A DNA stretch of 64,000 nt from Micromonospora craniellae (GCF_014764405.1 NZ_CP061725.1:6324001-6388000); one strand, 5' to 3'. Positions 49,593 to 58,678 are shown, counted from the first letter of the stretch. Program-made: numbers and translations. The notes: generated by a model not told the origin, from the sequence alone.

Positions 49593-50150
49593 TCAGCGCG
49601 GCTCCACGATCTCGCCCTCGATGGCGCGGCCGTCATCCACCACCGGCGGCGCCGCTGCCGACGGCTGCTGCGGCGCGGGTTGCGGTGCGGGGGCGGACTG
49701 CTCGCCGGCCGGCTGCTGCGGCGCACCCCGGTACACGTGCACCCGGCGTGGCCCGAACAGGTCACCGGCGGCCATCGACGACACCCGGCGTTCGGCGGAA
49801 CGCTGGATGCCCCCGCGTGCGATCCGACGCACCGGAGGCAGCAGCAGCACCAGCCCCACCACGCCGCTGACCAGGCCCGGCGTGGCCAGCAGCAACGCGC
49901 CGAGCAGACCGATCAGCCCGTCGGTGACCTGGCCACCGGGCGGCCGGCCGGACTGGGCCGCGTCCCGGAAGCCCCGCCAGGCGCGGATCCCCTCGCGGCG
50001 CAGCAGGACCAGCCCCAGCAGTGAGGCCGCGAACACCAGCAGTGTCGCCGCGCCGAAGCCGATCGCCCGGCCCACCACCACGAACACGGCCAGTTCCGCT
50101 GTCAGAGACAGCAGCAGGGCCAACGGTACGAACTTCACTGTCCGGCGCAT
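49593..50150 (-). CDS. fxsA: FxsA-family membrane protein
   Basis: The 185-aa protein has a FxsA domain: ALLLSLTAELAVFVVVGRAIG, ATLLVFAASLLGLVLLRREG, GQVTDGLIGLLGALLLATPG and GLVLLLPPVRRIAR. There are 3-4 helices and a cytoplasmic Pro/Gln/Ala-rich tail. The role in actinomycetes is not known; E. coli FxsA affects phage T7 exclusion. It is the third gene behind lnt and the Ppm-type gene, 90 bp away. Confidence 0.88.
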   Translation of the reverse strand: MRRTVKFVPLALLLSLTAELAVFVVVGRAIGFGAATLLVFAASLLGLVLLRREGIRAWRGFRDAAQSGRPPGGQVTDGLIGLLGALLLATPGLVSGVVGLVLLLPPVRRIARGGIQRSAERRVSSMAAGDLFGPRRVHVYRGAPQQPAGEQSAPAPQPAPQQPSAAAPPVVDDGRAIEGEIVEPR

Positions 50151-50240
50151 ATCACCCCATCCGCCTCGCGGCGCTCGTCATCGGACGGCGCACCCGGCGG
50201 GGCGCAGCCGTCCCGTCCGTCCAGCATGACACGCTCCTGC

Positions 50241-51050
50241 TCACGGCCACCGGGCCCGCCCCGTCGTCGCCCCCTGCCAGCCCTGCCGCACCGCCGTACG
50301 CCGGTCGCGTACCGCCCAGCCGGTGATCCGCCACAGCGCCTCGGCCACGATCAGCGGGCTCATCTTGCTGTCGCCGCGTTCCCGCTCGGCGAACGTGATC
50401 GGCACCTCGACGATCCGCGCCCCCGCGCGATGCGCCAACCGGGACAGCTCCACCTGGAACGAGTACCCCTGCGAGCACACCGACTCCAGGTCCACCGCGT
50501 CGAGCACACCCGCCCGGTACACCCGGTAGCCGCCGGTGGCGTCGGCCACCGGCATGCCCAGCGCCAGCCGCGCGTACAGGTTGCCGCACCGCGACAGCAG
50601 CAGCCGCCGCAGCGGCCAGTTCAACACCCGGGCGCCCCGCGTCCACCGCGACCCGATCACCACGTCGGCGTGCCGGGCGGCGGCCAGCAGCGCCGGCAGG
50701 TCCTCCGGGGCGTGCGAGCCGTCGGCGTCCATCTCCACCACCGCGTCGTAGCCGCGCTTCCGCGCCCACGCGAACCCGGCCAGGTACGCCGCGCCGAGGC
50801 CCTGCTTACCCTCCCGGTGCAGCACGTGCACGTGACCGTCGGCGCGGGCCAGCCCCTCGGCGACGCGGCCGGTGCCGTCGGGGCTGTTGTCGTCGGCGAC
50901 GAGGATCTCCACCTGCGGCGCGGCGCCACGGACCCGCCGCACGATCGCGCCGACGTTGTCAGCCTCGTTGTAGGTCGGGATGACCACCAGCACCCGACCC
51001 ACGCCGGGCACCCCGGTCGCCGCCGGGCGGATGTCGGTCCTGCGCATCAC
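50241..51050 (-). CDS. Polyprenol-phosphate mannosyltransferase (Ppm1-type GT2)
   Basis: The 269-aa GT2 enzyme makes polyprenyl-phospho-mannose from GDP-mannose. Motifs are LVVIPTYNEADNV, ILVADDNSPDGT, VEMDADGSHAPEDL (DxD) and VVIGSRWTRGARVLNWPL. GTG 51050 is followed directly by ATG, with GAGGGGC ahead. It is 27 bp after lnt; in mycobacteria the two are one fused protein (Lnt-Ppm1), so the pair supports joint supply for lipoproteins and glycolipids. Confidence 0.92.
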   Translation of the reverse strand: MMRRTDIRPAATGVPGVGRVLVVIPTYNEADNVGAIVRRVRGAAPQVEILVADDNSPDGTGRVAEGLARADGHVHVLHREGKQGLGAAYLAGFAWARKRGYDAVVEMDADGSHAPEDLPALLAAARHADVVIGSRWTRGARVLNWPLRRLLLSRCGNLYARLALGMPVADATGGYRVYRAGVLDAVDLESVCSQGYSFQVELSRLAHRAGARIVEVPITFAERERGDSKMSPLIVAEALWRITGWAVRDRRTAVRQGWQGATTGRARWP

Positions 51051-51077
51051 CGCTGCCCCTCTCCGGGCAGCCGCCGG

Positions 51078-52715
51078 CTATCCGGATCGGCCGCCCCACC
51101 GGCGCCGCACCAGTGCCGCCCCGACCAACGTGGCCACGGACAGCCCGGCCAGCACCACCTCGGGCAGCACCCCGACCCGGGTGGCGAGGGTGCGCCCCTC
51201 GGTCAGCCGCAGCTCACGCACCACGACCGCCTGGGTGTTGAACCCGGTGGCATCGCTTACCCGCCCGTCGGGGGCCACGAACCCGGACACTCCGACCGTG
51301 GAGGCCATCAACGCGGGGCGACCGTGCTCGACCGCCCGCAACCGGACCATGGCCAGCTGCTGTCGGGCCTCGGCCACGTCGAAGGTGGCGTTGTTGGTCT
51401 GCACCACCAGCAGTTGGGCCCCACCGACCACGGTGTCGCGCACCAGCCCGTCGTAGGCCACCTCGAAACAGATCACATCGCCGAGCACCGCCGCCGGGGT
51501 CCGCACCACCCCCGGCTCGGTGCCGGCCACGAAGTCGGCGCGGACCCGGTCGACCTGGTCGCTGACCATCCGGGCGATGCGGCGCAGCGGCACGTACTCG
51601 GCGAACGGCACCGGATGCCGCTTGATGTAGAGCTGCTCCAGGTCGGGGCCGCTGCCCGGCCGCCACAGCAGCCCCGCGTTGCGCACCTGCCCCTGCCCGG
51701 GGCCGGTCAGCACCGCACCGACCAGGATCGGTACGCCGATCGCGTCGGCGGCCTCGGAGATGCGTATGTTGGCCGACTGGTTGCGCAGCGGGTCGATGTC
51801 GCTGGAGTTCTCCGGCCACACCACCAGGTCCGGTCGGGCCCGGGTGCCGGCGGCCACCTCACCGGCCAGGGCGATAGTGGCGTCCACGTGGTTGTTCAAC
51901 ACCGCCTGCCGTTGGGCGTTGAAGTCCAACCCGAGGCGCGGCACATTGCCCTGCACGATCGCCACGGTCACCGTCTCACCGGTCCCCGCAGTGCTCACCG
52001 GCACCAACAGTCCCCCGCCGAACAGCAGCACCAGCACCGCCGCGCATCCGGCGGCCGGAGTCCACCACCGGGTGTCGGTGGCGGCCCGGCGGGCCCGCAG
52101 CGTCCACCACACGCCGGCCACCAGCAGCCCACCGGCCGCCGCCACCGCGAACGTCACCAGCGGGGCGCCGCCGACGGATGCCAGCCGCAGCAGCGGCGAG
52201 GTGTCCTGGCCGAACGCCAGCCGCCCCCACGGGAACCCCCCGAACGGGGTCCGGTCCCGCAGCGCCTCCTGCCCCACCCACAGCACACCGGTCACCGCCG
52301 GCCACACCGCCGGGTACCGGTCGGCCAGCGGCGACACCCACGCGGTGGCCACGCCCAGCAGCGCCAGGTAGCCGGCCTGCAACAGCGACAGCAGCACCCA
52401 CGGCAGGTAGCCGGTGTGCAGGTTCGTCCAGGACAGCAGCGGCGCGAACAGCGCCAGCCCGGTCAGGAACCCCAGACCGGCGCCGGCCCGCAGCCGCCGC
52501 CGATGCGTCGCGGCGGCCAGCAGCGCCACCCCGACCGGCGCCAGCGGCCACCACCCGTACGGCGGAAACGCCACCAGCAGCGCCAGCCCGGCGGCGACCG
52601 CCAGCACCACCGCCACCGGCAGCCGCAGCGGCCGGGACGCACCGTCGGGCCGGCTCGCGTCGGCGGGCACGGCGGCGCGGTCCACGGTCGTCACGGTGGC
52701 GTCAGGCGGGGTCAC
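51078..52715 (-). CDS. lnt: Apolipoprotein N-acyltransferase
   Basis: The 545-aa membrane enzyme has about seven helices and a C-terminal nitrilase-like domain (about residues 240-500) with the catalytic triad: Glu in LVVWPENSSDID, Lys in LYIKRHPVPFAEYVP and Cys in GDVICFEVAYDGLV. It adds the third acyl chain to lipoproteins. TAGCCT ends 7 nt before GTG 52715, fitting a leaderless start; an in-frame GTG at 52763 is the alternative. First gene of the lnt-ppm-fxsA unit. Confidence 0.92.
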   Translation of the reverse strand: MTPPDATVTTVDRAAVPADASRPDGASRPLRLPVAVVLAVAAGLALLVAFPPYGWWPLAPVGVALLAAATHRRRLRAGAGLGFLTGLALFAPLLSWTNLHTGYLPWVLLSLLQAGYLALLGVATAWVSPLADRYPAVWPAVTGVLWVGQEALRDRTPFGGFPWGRLAFGQDTSPLLRLASVGGAPLVTFAVAAAGGLLVAGVWWTLRARRAATDTRWWTPAAGCAAVLVLLFGGGLLVPVSTAGTGETVTVAIVQGNVPRLGLDFNAQRQAVLNNHVDATIALAGEVAAGTRARPDLVVWPENSSDIDPLRNQSANIRISEAADAIGVPILVGAVLTGPGQGQVRNAGLLWRPGSGPDLEQLYIKRHPVPFAEYVPLRRIARMVSDQVDRVRADFVAGTEPGVVRTPAAVLGDVICFEVAYDGLVRDTVVGGAQLLVVQTNNATFDVAEARQQLAMVRLRAVEHGRPALMASTVGVSGFVAPDGRVSDATGFNTQAVVVRELRLTEGRTLATRVGVLPEVVLAGLSVATLVGAALVRRRWGGRSG

Positions 52716-52722
52716 GCGCCGA

Positions 52723-52728
52723 AGGCTA
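52723..52728 (-). promoter_or_regulatory. -10 hexamer TAGCCT of lnt
   Basis: On the minus strand TAGCCT ends 7 nt before the GTG at 52715. Confidence 0.5.
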
Positions 52729-52870
52729 CCCGCCCGGCGGACCCCGACACCGGGGGCGGTCACCGGCCGGGCGATCCTCCTGTCGACGTCCGGGACCGGT
52801 ACCGTTCCTCCCAGGCCGCCTCGGTGAACATCTCCTCCCGCTGCTGGCGGCGCGCGGCCAACCGCTCGGC

Positions 52871-52975
52871 CCGCTCGGCGTCCGGACCCGCGTGCCGCAC
52901 TCCGTCGCCAACCCCGACCCCGCGCCCGCCGAGGTGCTCAACCTGCACGTCCGGGCCCGACCCGCCACCGACTGA
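52871..52975 (+). pseudogene. Possible cupin-domain C-terminal remnant
   Basis: The last ~34 codons read RTRVPHSVANPDPAPAEVLN and LHVRARPATD before a TGA, a cupin-like final strand pair. Upstream the frame runs antisense to lnt, so the gene has lost its 5' part. A perfect hairpin 10 nt after the stop agrees with an original plus-strand gene. Weak evidence. Confidence 0.35.
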
Positions 52976-52984
52976 GCACACGAA

Positions 52985-53014
52985 ATCGGGGCGCGGCATA
53001 CGCCGCGCCCCGAT
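52985..53014 (+). terminator. Hairpin terminator after the cupin remnant
   Basis: ATCGGGGCGCGGC and GCCGCGCCCCGAT pair perfectly (13 bp) around ATAC. Confidence 0.7.
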
Positions 53015-53435
53015 GCTCCCAGGCCCTTCCCAGCCGGTGCGGCGGGAATGAGGCACGCCGACCTTCGGACCGACCAGACGGTGACTGGCTGTCCCCGTCG
53101 GGCCGTTGTCTACTGGCCGTGCACCCCACCCTGCCCGTACACCGGTAACCGCAGCCGGTTCGCGCCGCCCCGCCGACCCCCGCCCGCTGGACCTGGCCGC
53201 CGCGACAACCGTCGCTCGGCCAGCGGACGAAGGGACGAAGCGAACAACAGCCGCTTCCCGTGGTAGGACTCAAAGACGGTACGTGGCCCACCCCCGACCT
53301 TGTCAACCCACCCCGGACGAGTCGCCACACCCCCACGGCGTGTCGCGCTCACCGTCACCGTCCGAAACCGACCCGACACCGGTCACGCCGAGGTCAGCGG
53401 CCCCACCCTTGCCGGCCGAGAACCCACCACCTCAG
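53015..53435. other. 421-bp stretch without a recognisable gene
   Basis: I see no convincing coding frame, RNA gene or strong repeat here. Open frames in this stretch are antisense extensions of neighbours with no start or family motif. Confidence 0.4.
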
Positions 53436-55004
53436 TCACGACGCCCCTTCCTCATAGATCACCTCACCGCGCAACACCGTCGCCCGGCACTCCGGCAACG
53501 GCGTCGGATCCCGCACCCCCCGCACCTGCGGATCCTCGGCCGCCAACACCGGCAACCCCCGCTGGACCCCCGCCGGCGACGACCACACCGCGAACGTCGC
53601 CGGCGCCCCCAACGCCAACACCCCCTCACTGTCCCGATGCACCGCCCGCCAACCACCCCGCGTATGCGCCGCGAACGCCGCCCGCACACTCATCCGCTGC
53701 ACCGGGTTGTGATGCGCCACCGCAGCCCGCACCGACCCCCACGGATCCAACGGCGTCACCGGCGAATCCGACCCGAACGCCAACGCCACCCCCACCCCGT
53801 GCATCGCCCCCATCGGATTCGACGCCAACGACCGCGCCAACCCCAACCGCGCCTCGTACATCCGACCCGCGCCACCCCACAACCGGTCGAACGCCGGCTG
53901 CATCGACGCCACCACCCCGAACTCCACGAACCCGGCGATCAACCGCCGATCCACGATCTCCGCGTGCTCGATCCGATGCCGCGCCGCACGCACCCGCTCC
54001 GTCCCCACCTTCTCCGCCGCCCCCGCGAACCCCGCCAACACCGTCGAGATCGCCGCATCCCCGATCGCGTGGAACCCGCCCTGCATCCCGTGCGCCGCAC
54101 AGTCCAACAAATGATCACGAACCTGTTCCGCCGTCAGATACCCGTGACCACACCCCTGCCCGTCCACGTACGCCGCCGACACGTGCGCCGTCCGCGACCC
54201 CAACGCCCCGTCCGCGAACAGATCCCCACCCGCACCCACCGCACCCAACTCCCGCGCCCGCGCCGCACCACCCAACTCACCCCAGTACCCGTACACCTCC
54301 GGCACCCCCACACCCGACAGCGACAACAGGCCCGTGAAGTCCTCCTCGTCCGAGATCTCCGGCCCGCCACACTCGTGCACCGCCGCGATCCCCAACGACG
54401 CCGCATGCCGCAACGCCACCCGGTGCGCCGCCACCCGCTGCGCCCGCGTCACCGACGCCCGCGCCACCGCCCGCACCACGTGATGCGCGGCCCGCCGCAA
54501 CCACCCCGACGCGTCGTACCCGGGCGCCGCCACCGCCTCCGGACACGCCGCCAACAACGCCGACGACACCACCGCCGAATGGATCGACGCCTGCGACAGA
54601 TACACCCGCCGCCCACCGGCCGCCCGATCCACCTCCGCCGCCCCCGGCGGCACCGGCACCGACCACGTCGACTCGTCCCACCCGTGCCCCAGCACCACCG
54701 CGTCCGCCGGCAACCCCGCCGCGAACGCCGCCACCGCCGCCAGCAACGCCCCCGCCGAGCGCACCCCGGACAGATCCAGCCCCGACAACGCCAACCCGGT
54801 GTCACTCACGTGCACGTGCGCGTCCACGAACGCCGGCGTCACCAACGCCCCGCCCAGATCCACCACCCGGTCCGCGGCCGGCGCGTCCGCCCCGGCACCC
54901 AACCAGACGATCCGCCCGTCCCGCACCAACAGCGCCGTCGCGGACGGATCCGCCGGGCAGTGCAACACGCCGGCCCGGTACAACGTCGAGGGGTTCTTCG
55001 TCAT
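53436..55004 (-). CDS. Amidohydrolase family 3 (YtcJ-like)
   Basis: This ~522-aa metal-dependent hydrolase has the amidohydrolase_3 layout: N-terminal beta sandwich (YRAGVLHCPADPSATALLVRDGRIVWLG), HxH in TPAFVDAHVHVSD (about residue 65), GHGWDESTW, FADGALGSRTAHVSAAY and GFHAIGDAAISTVL. It continues with RIEHAEIVDR, FGSDSPVTPLDPWGSV (final Asp) and the C-terminal VLRGEVIYEEG. Substrates of this group are poorly known (N-acyl or cyclic amides). It is on the minus strand, with a dehydrogenase remnant just upstream of its start. Confidence 0.88.
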   Translation of the reverse strand: MTKNPSTLYRAGVLHCPADPSATALLVRDGRIVWLGAGADAPAADRVVDLGGALVTPAFVDAHVHVSDTGLALSGLDLSGVRSAGALLAAVAAFAAGLPADAVVLGHGWDESTWSVPVPPGAAEVDRAAGGRRVYLSQASIHSAVVSSALLAACPEAVAAPGYDASGWLRRAAHHVVRAVARASVTRAQRVAAHRVALRHAASLGIAAVHECGGPEISDEEDFTGLLSLSGVGVPEVYGYWGELGGAARARELGAVGAGGDLFADGALGSRTAHVSAAYVDGQGCGHGYLTAEQVRDHLLDCAAHGMQGGFHAIGDAAISTVLAGFAGAAEKVGTERVRAARHRIEHAEIVDRRLIAGFVEFGVVASMQPAFDRLWGGAGRMYEARLGLARSLASNPMGAMHGVGVALAFGSDSPVTPLDPWGSVRAAVAHHNPVQRMSVRAAFAAHTRGGWRAVHRDSEGVLALGAPATFAVWSSPAGVQRGLPVLAAEDPQVRGVRDPTPLPECRATVLRGEVIYEEGAS

Positions 55005-55008
55005 GGCC

Positions 55009-55161
55009 TCAGTCTGCCGCCAGCCGGGCCTCGAAGAGCCCACGCACCCCCGGCACGTCACGCAGCAGCCCCAACGCCAACTCCGCGTGACTCGGCACGT
55101 ACCCGTTACCCACCAGCATCGTCACGTCCGCTTCAGCCGCTCGACCGAGATCCGCACCTCG
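55009..55161 (-). pseudogene. C-terminal remnant, possibly 3,5-diaminohexanoate dehydrogenase
   Basis: About 50 codons after an in-frame TAG encode ADVTMLVGNGYVPSHAELAL and LLRDVPGVRGLFEARLAAD, ending at TGA 55009. The GNGYVPxHAELAL ending recalls the zinc-type 3,5-diaminohexanoate dehydrogenase (kdd) of lysine fermentation. This would suit the lysine 2,3-aminomutase gene next door. The family call is from memory of the C-terminal pattern and is uncertain. Confidence 0.35.
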
Positions 55162-55237
55162 TTTGCAGACCTACTGGTGACGTCACGCCAACCTCCCTGT
55201 CCGACCGCCCAAAGCCCCGACATCAACTCGCATGACG

Positions 55238-55279
55238 GGAAAACTTCCGGCAGAATAATTCCTGTACCGAATATTTTCC
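55238..55279. promoter_or_regulatory. AT-rich dyad in the kamA promoter region
   Basis: GGAAAACTTCCGG and CCGAATATTTTCC form an imperfect 13-bp dyad (10 matches) around CAGAATAATTCCTG, itself nearly palindromic. It is one of the few AT-rich tracts in the window, about 80 bp before the kamA start. The layout fits an Lrp/AsnC or similar operator. Confidence 0.5.
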
Positions 55280-55359
55280 AGTAACCTTCGGTCCGCCGAC
55301 GACCCCGGATCGACCGACACCCAGGTCGGACGACCACCGACACACCCGCAGGAGGGGCC

Positions 55360-56769
55360 GTGACCCAGACCCAACCGCCGGTGCACACCGCCCCGGCAAC
55401 ACCCGAGCCGGCCCCCACCACCGCACTGACCGGCCAACCGTACGAATACCGCCGCCACCGCCTCGTCGAACCCGACTGGACCCGCTTCCCCGGATGGCGT
55501 CACGTCACCCGCGACCAGTGGGAAAGCGCCCAGTGGCAGCGCGTCAACTGCGTCAAGAACATCAAGCAACTCCGCACCCTGCTCGGCGGCACCGTCGACG
55601 AGCACTTCTATGCCGACCTCGAAGCCGACCAACGCGCCCTGGCCACCATGTCCATGCTCGTACCACCCCAAATGATCAACACCATGGTGCCGGACGCCCC
55701 ACCCACCACCGAGGCGTTGCTGGCCGACCCGATCCGGCGCTACATGATTCCCGTCGCCTCGGACCGCCGCACCGACTGGCCCTCCCACCCGTACGCCACC
55801 CGCGACTCGCTGCACGAACACGACATGTGGGTCGCCGAGGGCCTCACCCACCGCTACCCCACCAAAGTCCTCGCCGAACTGCTCTCCACCTGCCCGCAGT
55901 ACTGCGGGCACTGCACCCGCATGGACCTGGTCGGCAACTCCACCCCCGCGGTCGACAAACTCAAACTCACCCTCAAACCCGTCGACCGGTACGACGCGCA
56001 CATCACCTACCTCAAGGCCCACCCCGGCGTACGCGACGTGGTGGTCTCCGGCGGCGACGTGGCCAACGTCCCGTGGCGCAGCCTCGAGTCGTACCTGATG
56101 CGCCTGCTGGAGATCGAGACCATCCGCGACATCCGGCTCGCCACCAAGGCGCTCATGGGCCTGCCCCAGCACTGGCTGCAACCAGACGTCGTGGAGGGGC
56201 TGGAACGGGTCGCCCGAACCGCCGCCCGACGGGGCGTCAACCTGGCCATCCACACCCACGTCAACCACGCCCAGTCGCTCACCCCGCTGGTCGCCAAGGC
56301 CACCCAGACCGCCCTCGACGTCGGCGTACGCGACGTGCGCAACCAGGGCGTGCTGATGCGCGGCGTCAACGCCAGCACCACCGACCTGCTCGACCTCTGC
56401 TTCGCGCTCCAGGGCGAGGCGGGCATCCTGCCGTACTACTTCTACATGTGCGACATGATCCCCAACGCCGAGCACTGGCGGGTCCCGGTCTGGCACGCCC
56501 AGCAACTCCAGCACGACATCATGGGCTACCTGCCCGGCTACGCCACTCCCCGGATCGTCTGCGACGTGCCCTTCGTCGGCAAGCGCTGGGTGCACATGGT
56601 CACCGAGTACGACCGCGAACGTGGCATCTCCTACTGGACGAAGAACTACCGCACCTCCATCGAGTCCGCCGACCTGGAGGCCCTCAACAAGCGGTACGCG
56701 TACCACGACCCGATCGACACCCTGCCGGACACCGGCCAACAGTGGTGGCGGACCCACCGCGACGACTGA
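55360..56769 (+). CDS. kamA: Lysine 2,3-aminomutase (KamA-family radical SAM)
   Basis: The 469-aa radical-SAM, PLP-dependent enzyme converts L-lysine to L-beta-lysine. It has the [4Fe-4S] motif CPQYCGHC (about residues 184-191, CxxxCxxC). There is VVVSGGDVANV (SAM-binding GGD), then TNLAIHTHVNH-like NLAIHTHVNHAQSLTPLV and DMIPNAEHWRVP. The PLP-lysine region reads PGYATPRIVCDVPFVGKRWVH, which differs from the clostridial PKFxxDxPGG pattern but is common in actinobacteria. It begins at GTG 55360. Beta-lysine may serve catabolism, osmoprotection or antibiotic assembly; no kamDE genes follow. Confidence 0.9.
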   Translation: MTQTQPPVHTAPATPEPAPTTALTGQPYEYRRHRLVEPDWTRFPGWRHVTRDQWESAQWQRVNCVKNIKQLRTLLGGTVDEHFYADLEADQRALATMSMLVPPQMINTMVPDAPPTTEALLADPIRRYMIPVASDRRTDWPSHPYATRDSLHEHDMWVAEGLTHRYPTKVLAELLSTCPQYCGHCTRMDLVGNSTPAVDKLKLTLKPVDRYDAHITYLKAHPGVRDVVVSGGDVANVPWRSLESYLMRLLEIETIRDIRLATKALMGLPQHWLQPDVVEGLERVARTAARRGVNLAIHTHVNHAQSLTPLVAKATQTALDVGVRDVRNQGVLMRGVNASTTDLLDLCFALQGEAGILPYYFYMCDMIPNAEHWRVPVWHAQQLQHDIMGYLPGYATPRIVCDVPFVGKRWVHMVTEYDRERGISYWTKNYRTSIESADLEALNKRYAYHDPIDTLPDTGQQWWRTHRDD

Positions 56770-56823
56770 CCCGACCGGGCGTAGCCCGGTCGGTACCTCC
56801 TCCACCGACTGACGCCACGCCGC

Positions 56824-56860
56824 GAAGCGGGCCACCGGAGCTTTTCCGGTGGCCCGCTTC
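56824..56860. terminator. Bidirectional terminator kamA/csbD
   Basis: GAAGCGGGCCACCGGA and TCCGGTGGCCCGCTTC pair perfectly (16 bp) around GCTTT, giving a strong hairpin with a T-rich loop. Confidence 0.8.
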
Positions 56861-56869
56861 TGCGTGCGG

Positions 56870-57064
56870 TCACTTGGTGAAGGCGTCCTTGGCGTTGCGG
56901 CCGGCGTCCTTCACGTTCTCACCGGCCTTGCGGGCACGGGCCTCGGACTGCTCGGTGGCGCCCTCGGCACGCATGCGCTCGTTGTCGGTCATGTCGCCGA
57001 CGCGCTCCTTGGCGGCGCCGCTCAGTTCCTCGACCTTGTTCTTCGCCTTGTCGGTGAAGCTCAT
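56870..57064 (-). CDS. CsbD-family stress protein
   Basis: The 64-aa, very hydrophilic protein has the CsbD pattern: MSFTDKAKNKVEELSGAAKE and RVGDMTDNERMRAEGATEQ. CsbD proteins are made in the general stress response (sigma-B in Bacillus); their biochemical role is unknown. GGGAGGCGAC lies before the ATG. Confidence 0.9.
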   Translation of the reverse strand: MSFTDKAKNKVEELSGAAKERVGDMTDNERMRAEGATEQSEARARKAGENVKDAGRNAKDAFTK

Positions 57065-57527
57065 GTCGCCTCCCTGCCTGCCTCGGCGGCGCAGCGATCC
57101 GCTGCGCTCCTCGCGGTTGTGTCCCCGCACCCGATCATCTGAAACTGTTCTGGGAGCGGTGGTGCCGTGCATATCCGCTAGGGTGTCCTAGGAAGCTAGG
57201 TATGGTGAACTTCGCTGGTCGCGCCCACCTCTGCGGTCCCCTGCCTACCGGTTGAGCCGCTGTCGAGCTGAGCCGTTCCTGCTGTCACCGGACCTTCTCT
57301 GCGGGGACCTCCTGTCCCGGCGCCTGCACCGGCGCCTGTGACGACGGGCCGCCCCGGGCTCGCCGTGCCAGCCGACGACGCAGCACCGGGGCGAATGTGC
57401 TCGCCCGCGCCGACCAGCGACGAAAGTGCCAGCAGGGACGACCAGTGACAACAGAAACGACCAGGGGACAGCAAGGATGCCTTCGGCCCCGCAGCAGGCC
57501 CCTCACGAGCCGCCAAGACCGCACAAA
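57065..57527. other. 463-bp stretch without a recognisable gene
   Basis: No convincing gene. A small dyad CCTAG, 4 nt, CTAGG (57187-57200) is the only visible structure. Open frames have no family motif. Confidence 0.4.
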
Positions 57528-57559
57528 CGCAGGGTTTGCACATCTGTGCAAACCCTGCG
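57528..57559. repeat. 32-bp perfect palindrome
   Basis: CGCAGGGTTTGCACA, TC, TGTGCAAACCCTGCG: two 15-bp arms with a 2-bp centre. It is not followed by T residues and lies far from gene ends, so a repeat element, cruciform or protein site is more likely than a terminator. No second copy in the window. Confidence 0.7.
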
Positions 57560-57727
57560 TGGATCGCACGGACCCGCCGGTCGCACGATCCGTCCATGCC
57601 GTCAGCTCGACAGCGCCCGAACCCGACAGGTATAGGCCGGTCCGGTAAGGCGCCGACGCCCGGGCACAGACGGCACCGTCCGGTGGAGAGCAGGCCGCGA
57701 CGGCCGGTGGTTTTCACCCGCGCCGTG

Positions 57728-57883
57728 ATGCCCACCGACCCACCGCAGGGCACGGCGACCCGACTCGACGTCGTCGGCGTGTTGCTGGTCGCCCCGCTCG
57801 GTATCGGCGGCGCACTCGCCGCGCCACTGGCCGGACGGGTCAGCGACCGCATCGGTTCCCGCAACCTCGCACTGGCCGGTGGA
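57728..57883 (+). pseudogene. MFS drug-transporter fragment
   Basis: About 52 codons read TRLDVVGVLLVAPLGIGGAL and AAPLAGRVSDRIGSRNLALA, the hydrophobic segment and loop 2-3 motif of EmrB-type MFS transporters. It is then cut off into unrelated sequence. Both sides of the original gene are missing. Confidence 0.6.
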
Positions 57884-57920
57884 TTTCATAACCCGCGCTG
57901 TCGGGTGCCCGGCTCGCCCC

Positions 57921-58627
57921 TCAGGGCGACTCCTCGGCGGCTCGCAGCGACAGGATCGGCCAGTCCGCCAGGTCGGCGAGCATCTGGCGGTCGTGCGTGG
58001 CGACCACCACCGCCGCCGAGGTCTCCCGCAACGCGTCGGTCAACTCGGGTCCGCAGCTCGGGCCAGCGCAGGCGCGGCGGCGGCTCGGGCACAGTGAGCC
58101 GGTGCGCGTCGAGGTCCTCCTGCCTGCGACGCAACGCCTGCACCACCCCGGGAGCCCGGGACTGACGCTGGTGCTTGCCGTGCCCCTTCTCCGGCCGCCA
58201 ACCGGTGCGAGGAAGGCCAGGCTGTCGGCGTCGAGATGGTTGGTCGGCTCGTCCAGCATCAGCAGGTCGTGCCGCGCCCCCAGCAGGCAGGCCAGACGGA
58301 CCCGGTAGCGCTGGCCGACCGACAGCGTCGACAGCGGGCGCTGCCGGTCCGGGCAGGCGTCGGCCGCCTCGTCCAGCGCCCGCACCGCCTCCAGCGCCTG
58401 CCGGGCCACGCCGATCGTGCCCGTTCGTTCCACCGTGTCGTCTTGCCCTGGCCGTTCTCGCCGATCACGGCAAGCCGCGAACGGGCGGAGACGGTCACGC
58501 TGACGTCGGACAGCACCACCCGTCCGCCCAGCACCACGCGTACGCCTTCGGCCCGGACGTGCGCCCGGTCACCTGCCGGCAGGACGGTGGACGGGGTCTG
58601 GGTGGGATTCAACTCAAGATTGTTCAC
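57921..58627 (-). pseudogene. ABC-F (antibiotic-resistance type) ATPase, degenerate
   Basis: Pieces of an ABC-F ATPase are still readable but in different frames. One is an N-terminal part with Walker A (RLAVIGENGQGKTT). The other is a part with LSVGQRYRVRLACLLGARHD, Walker B and D-loop LLMLDEPTNHLDADSL, followed by garbled sequence and VVVATHDRQMLADLADWPIL near the end. The total length (~235 codons) is under half of a normal two-domain ABC-F (~550), so there are deletions as well as frameshifts. The family dislodges antibiotics from ribosomes; a leader peptide and attenuator hairpins are retained upstream. Confidence 0.8.
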
Positions 58628-58650
58628 TCTGCTCTTCGGCTCGTCATGGA

Positions 58651-58678
58651 GCCGGGCAGCACGAACACGCCGCCCGGC
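58651..58678 (-). promoter_or_regulatory. Attenuator-like hairpin before the ABC-F remnant
   Basis: GCCGGGC and GCCCGGC arms (7 bp, 14-nt loop) lie about 25 bp upstream of the ABC-F start, in the place of an attenuation terminator/anti-terminator. Confidence 0.45.

Noticed and set aside
52760..52900. Minus-strand fragment ending WEERYRSR, like a methyltransferase N-terminus
   Set aside because: Too short and without further SAM motifs; the cupin-like reading on the plus strand, with its terminator, explains the region better.
53106..55235. 709-codon plus-strand frame opposite the amidohydrolase
   Set aside because: Antisense shadow rich in Arg and Pro; the amidohydrolase on the minus strand has all motifs.
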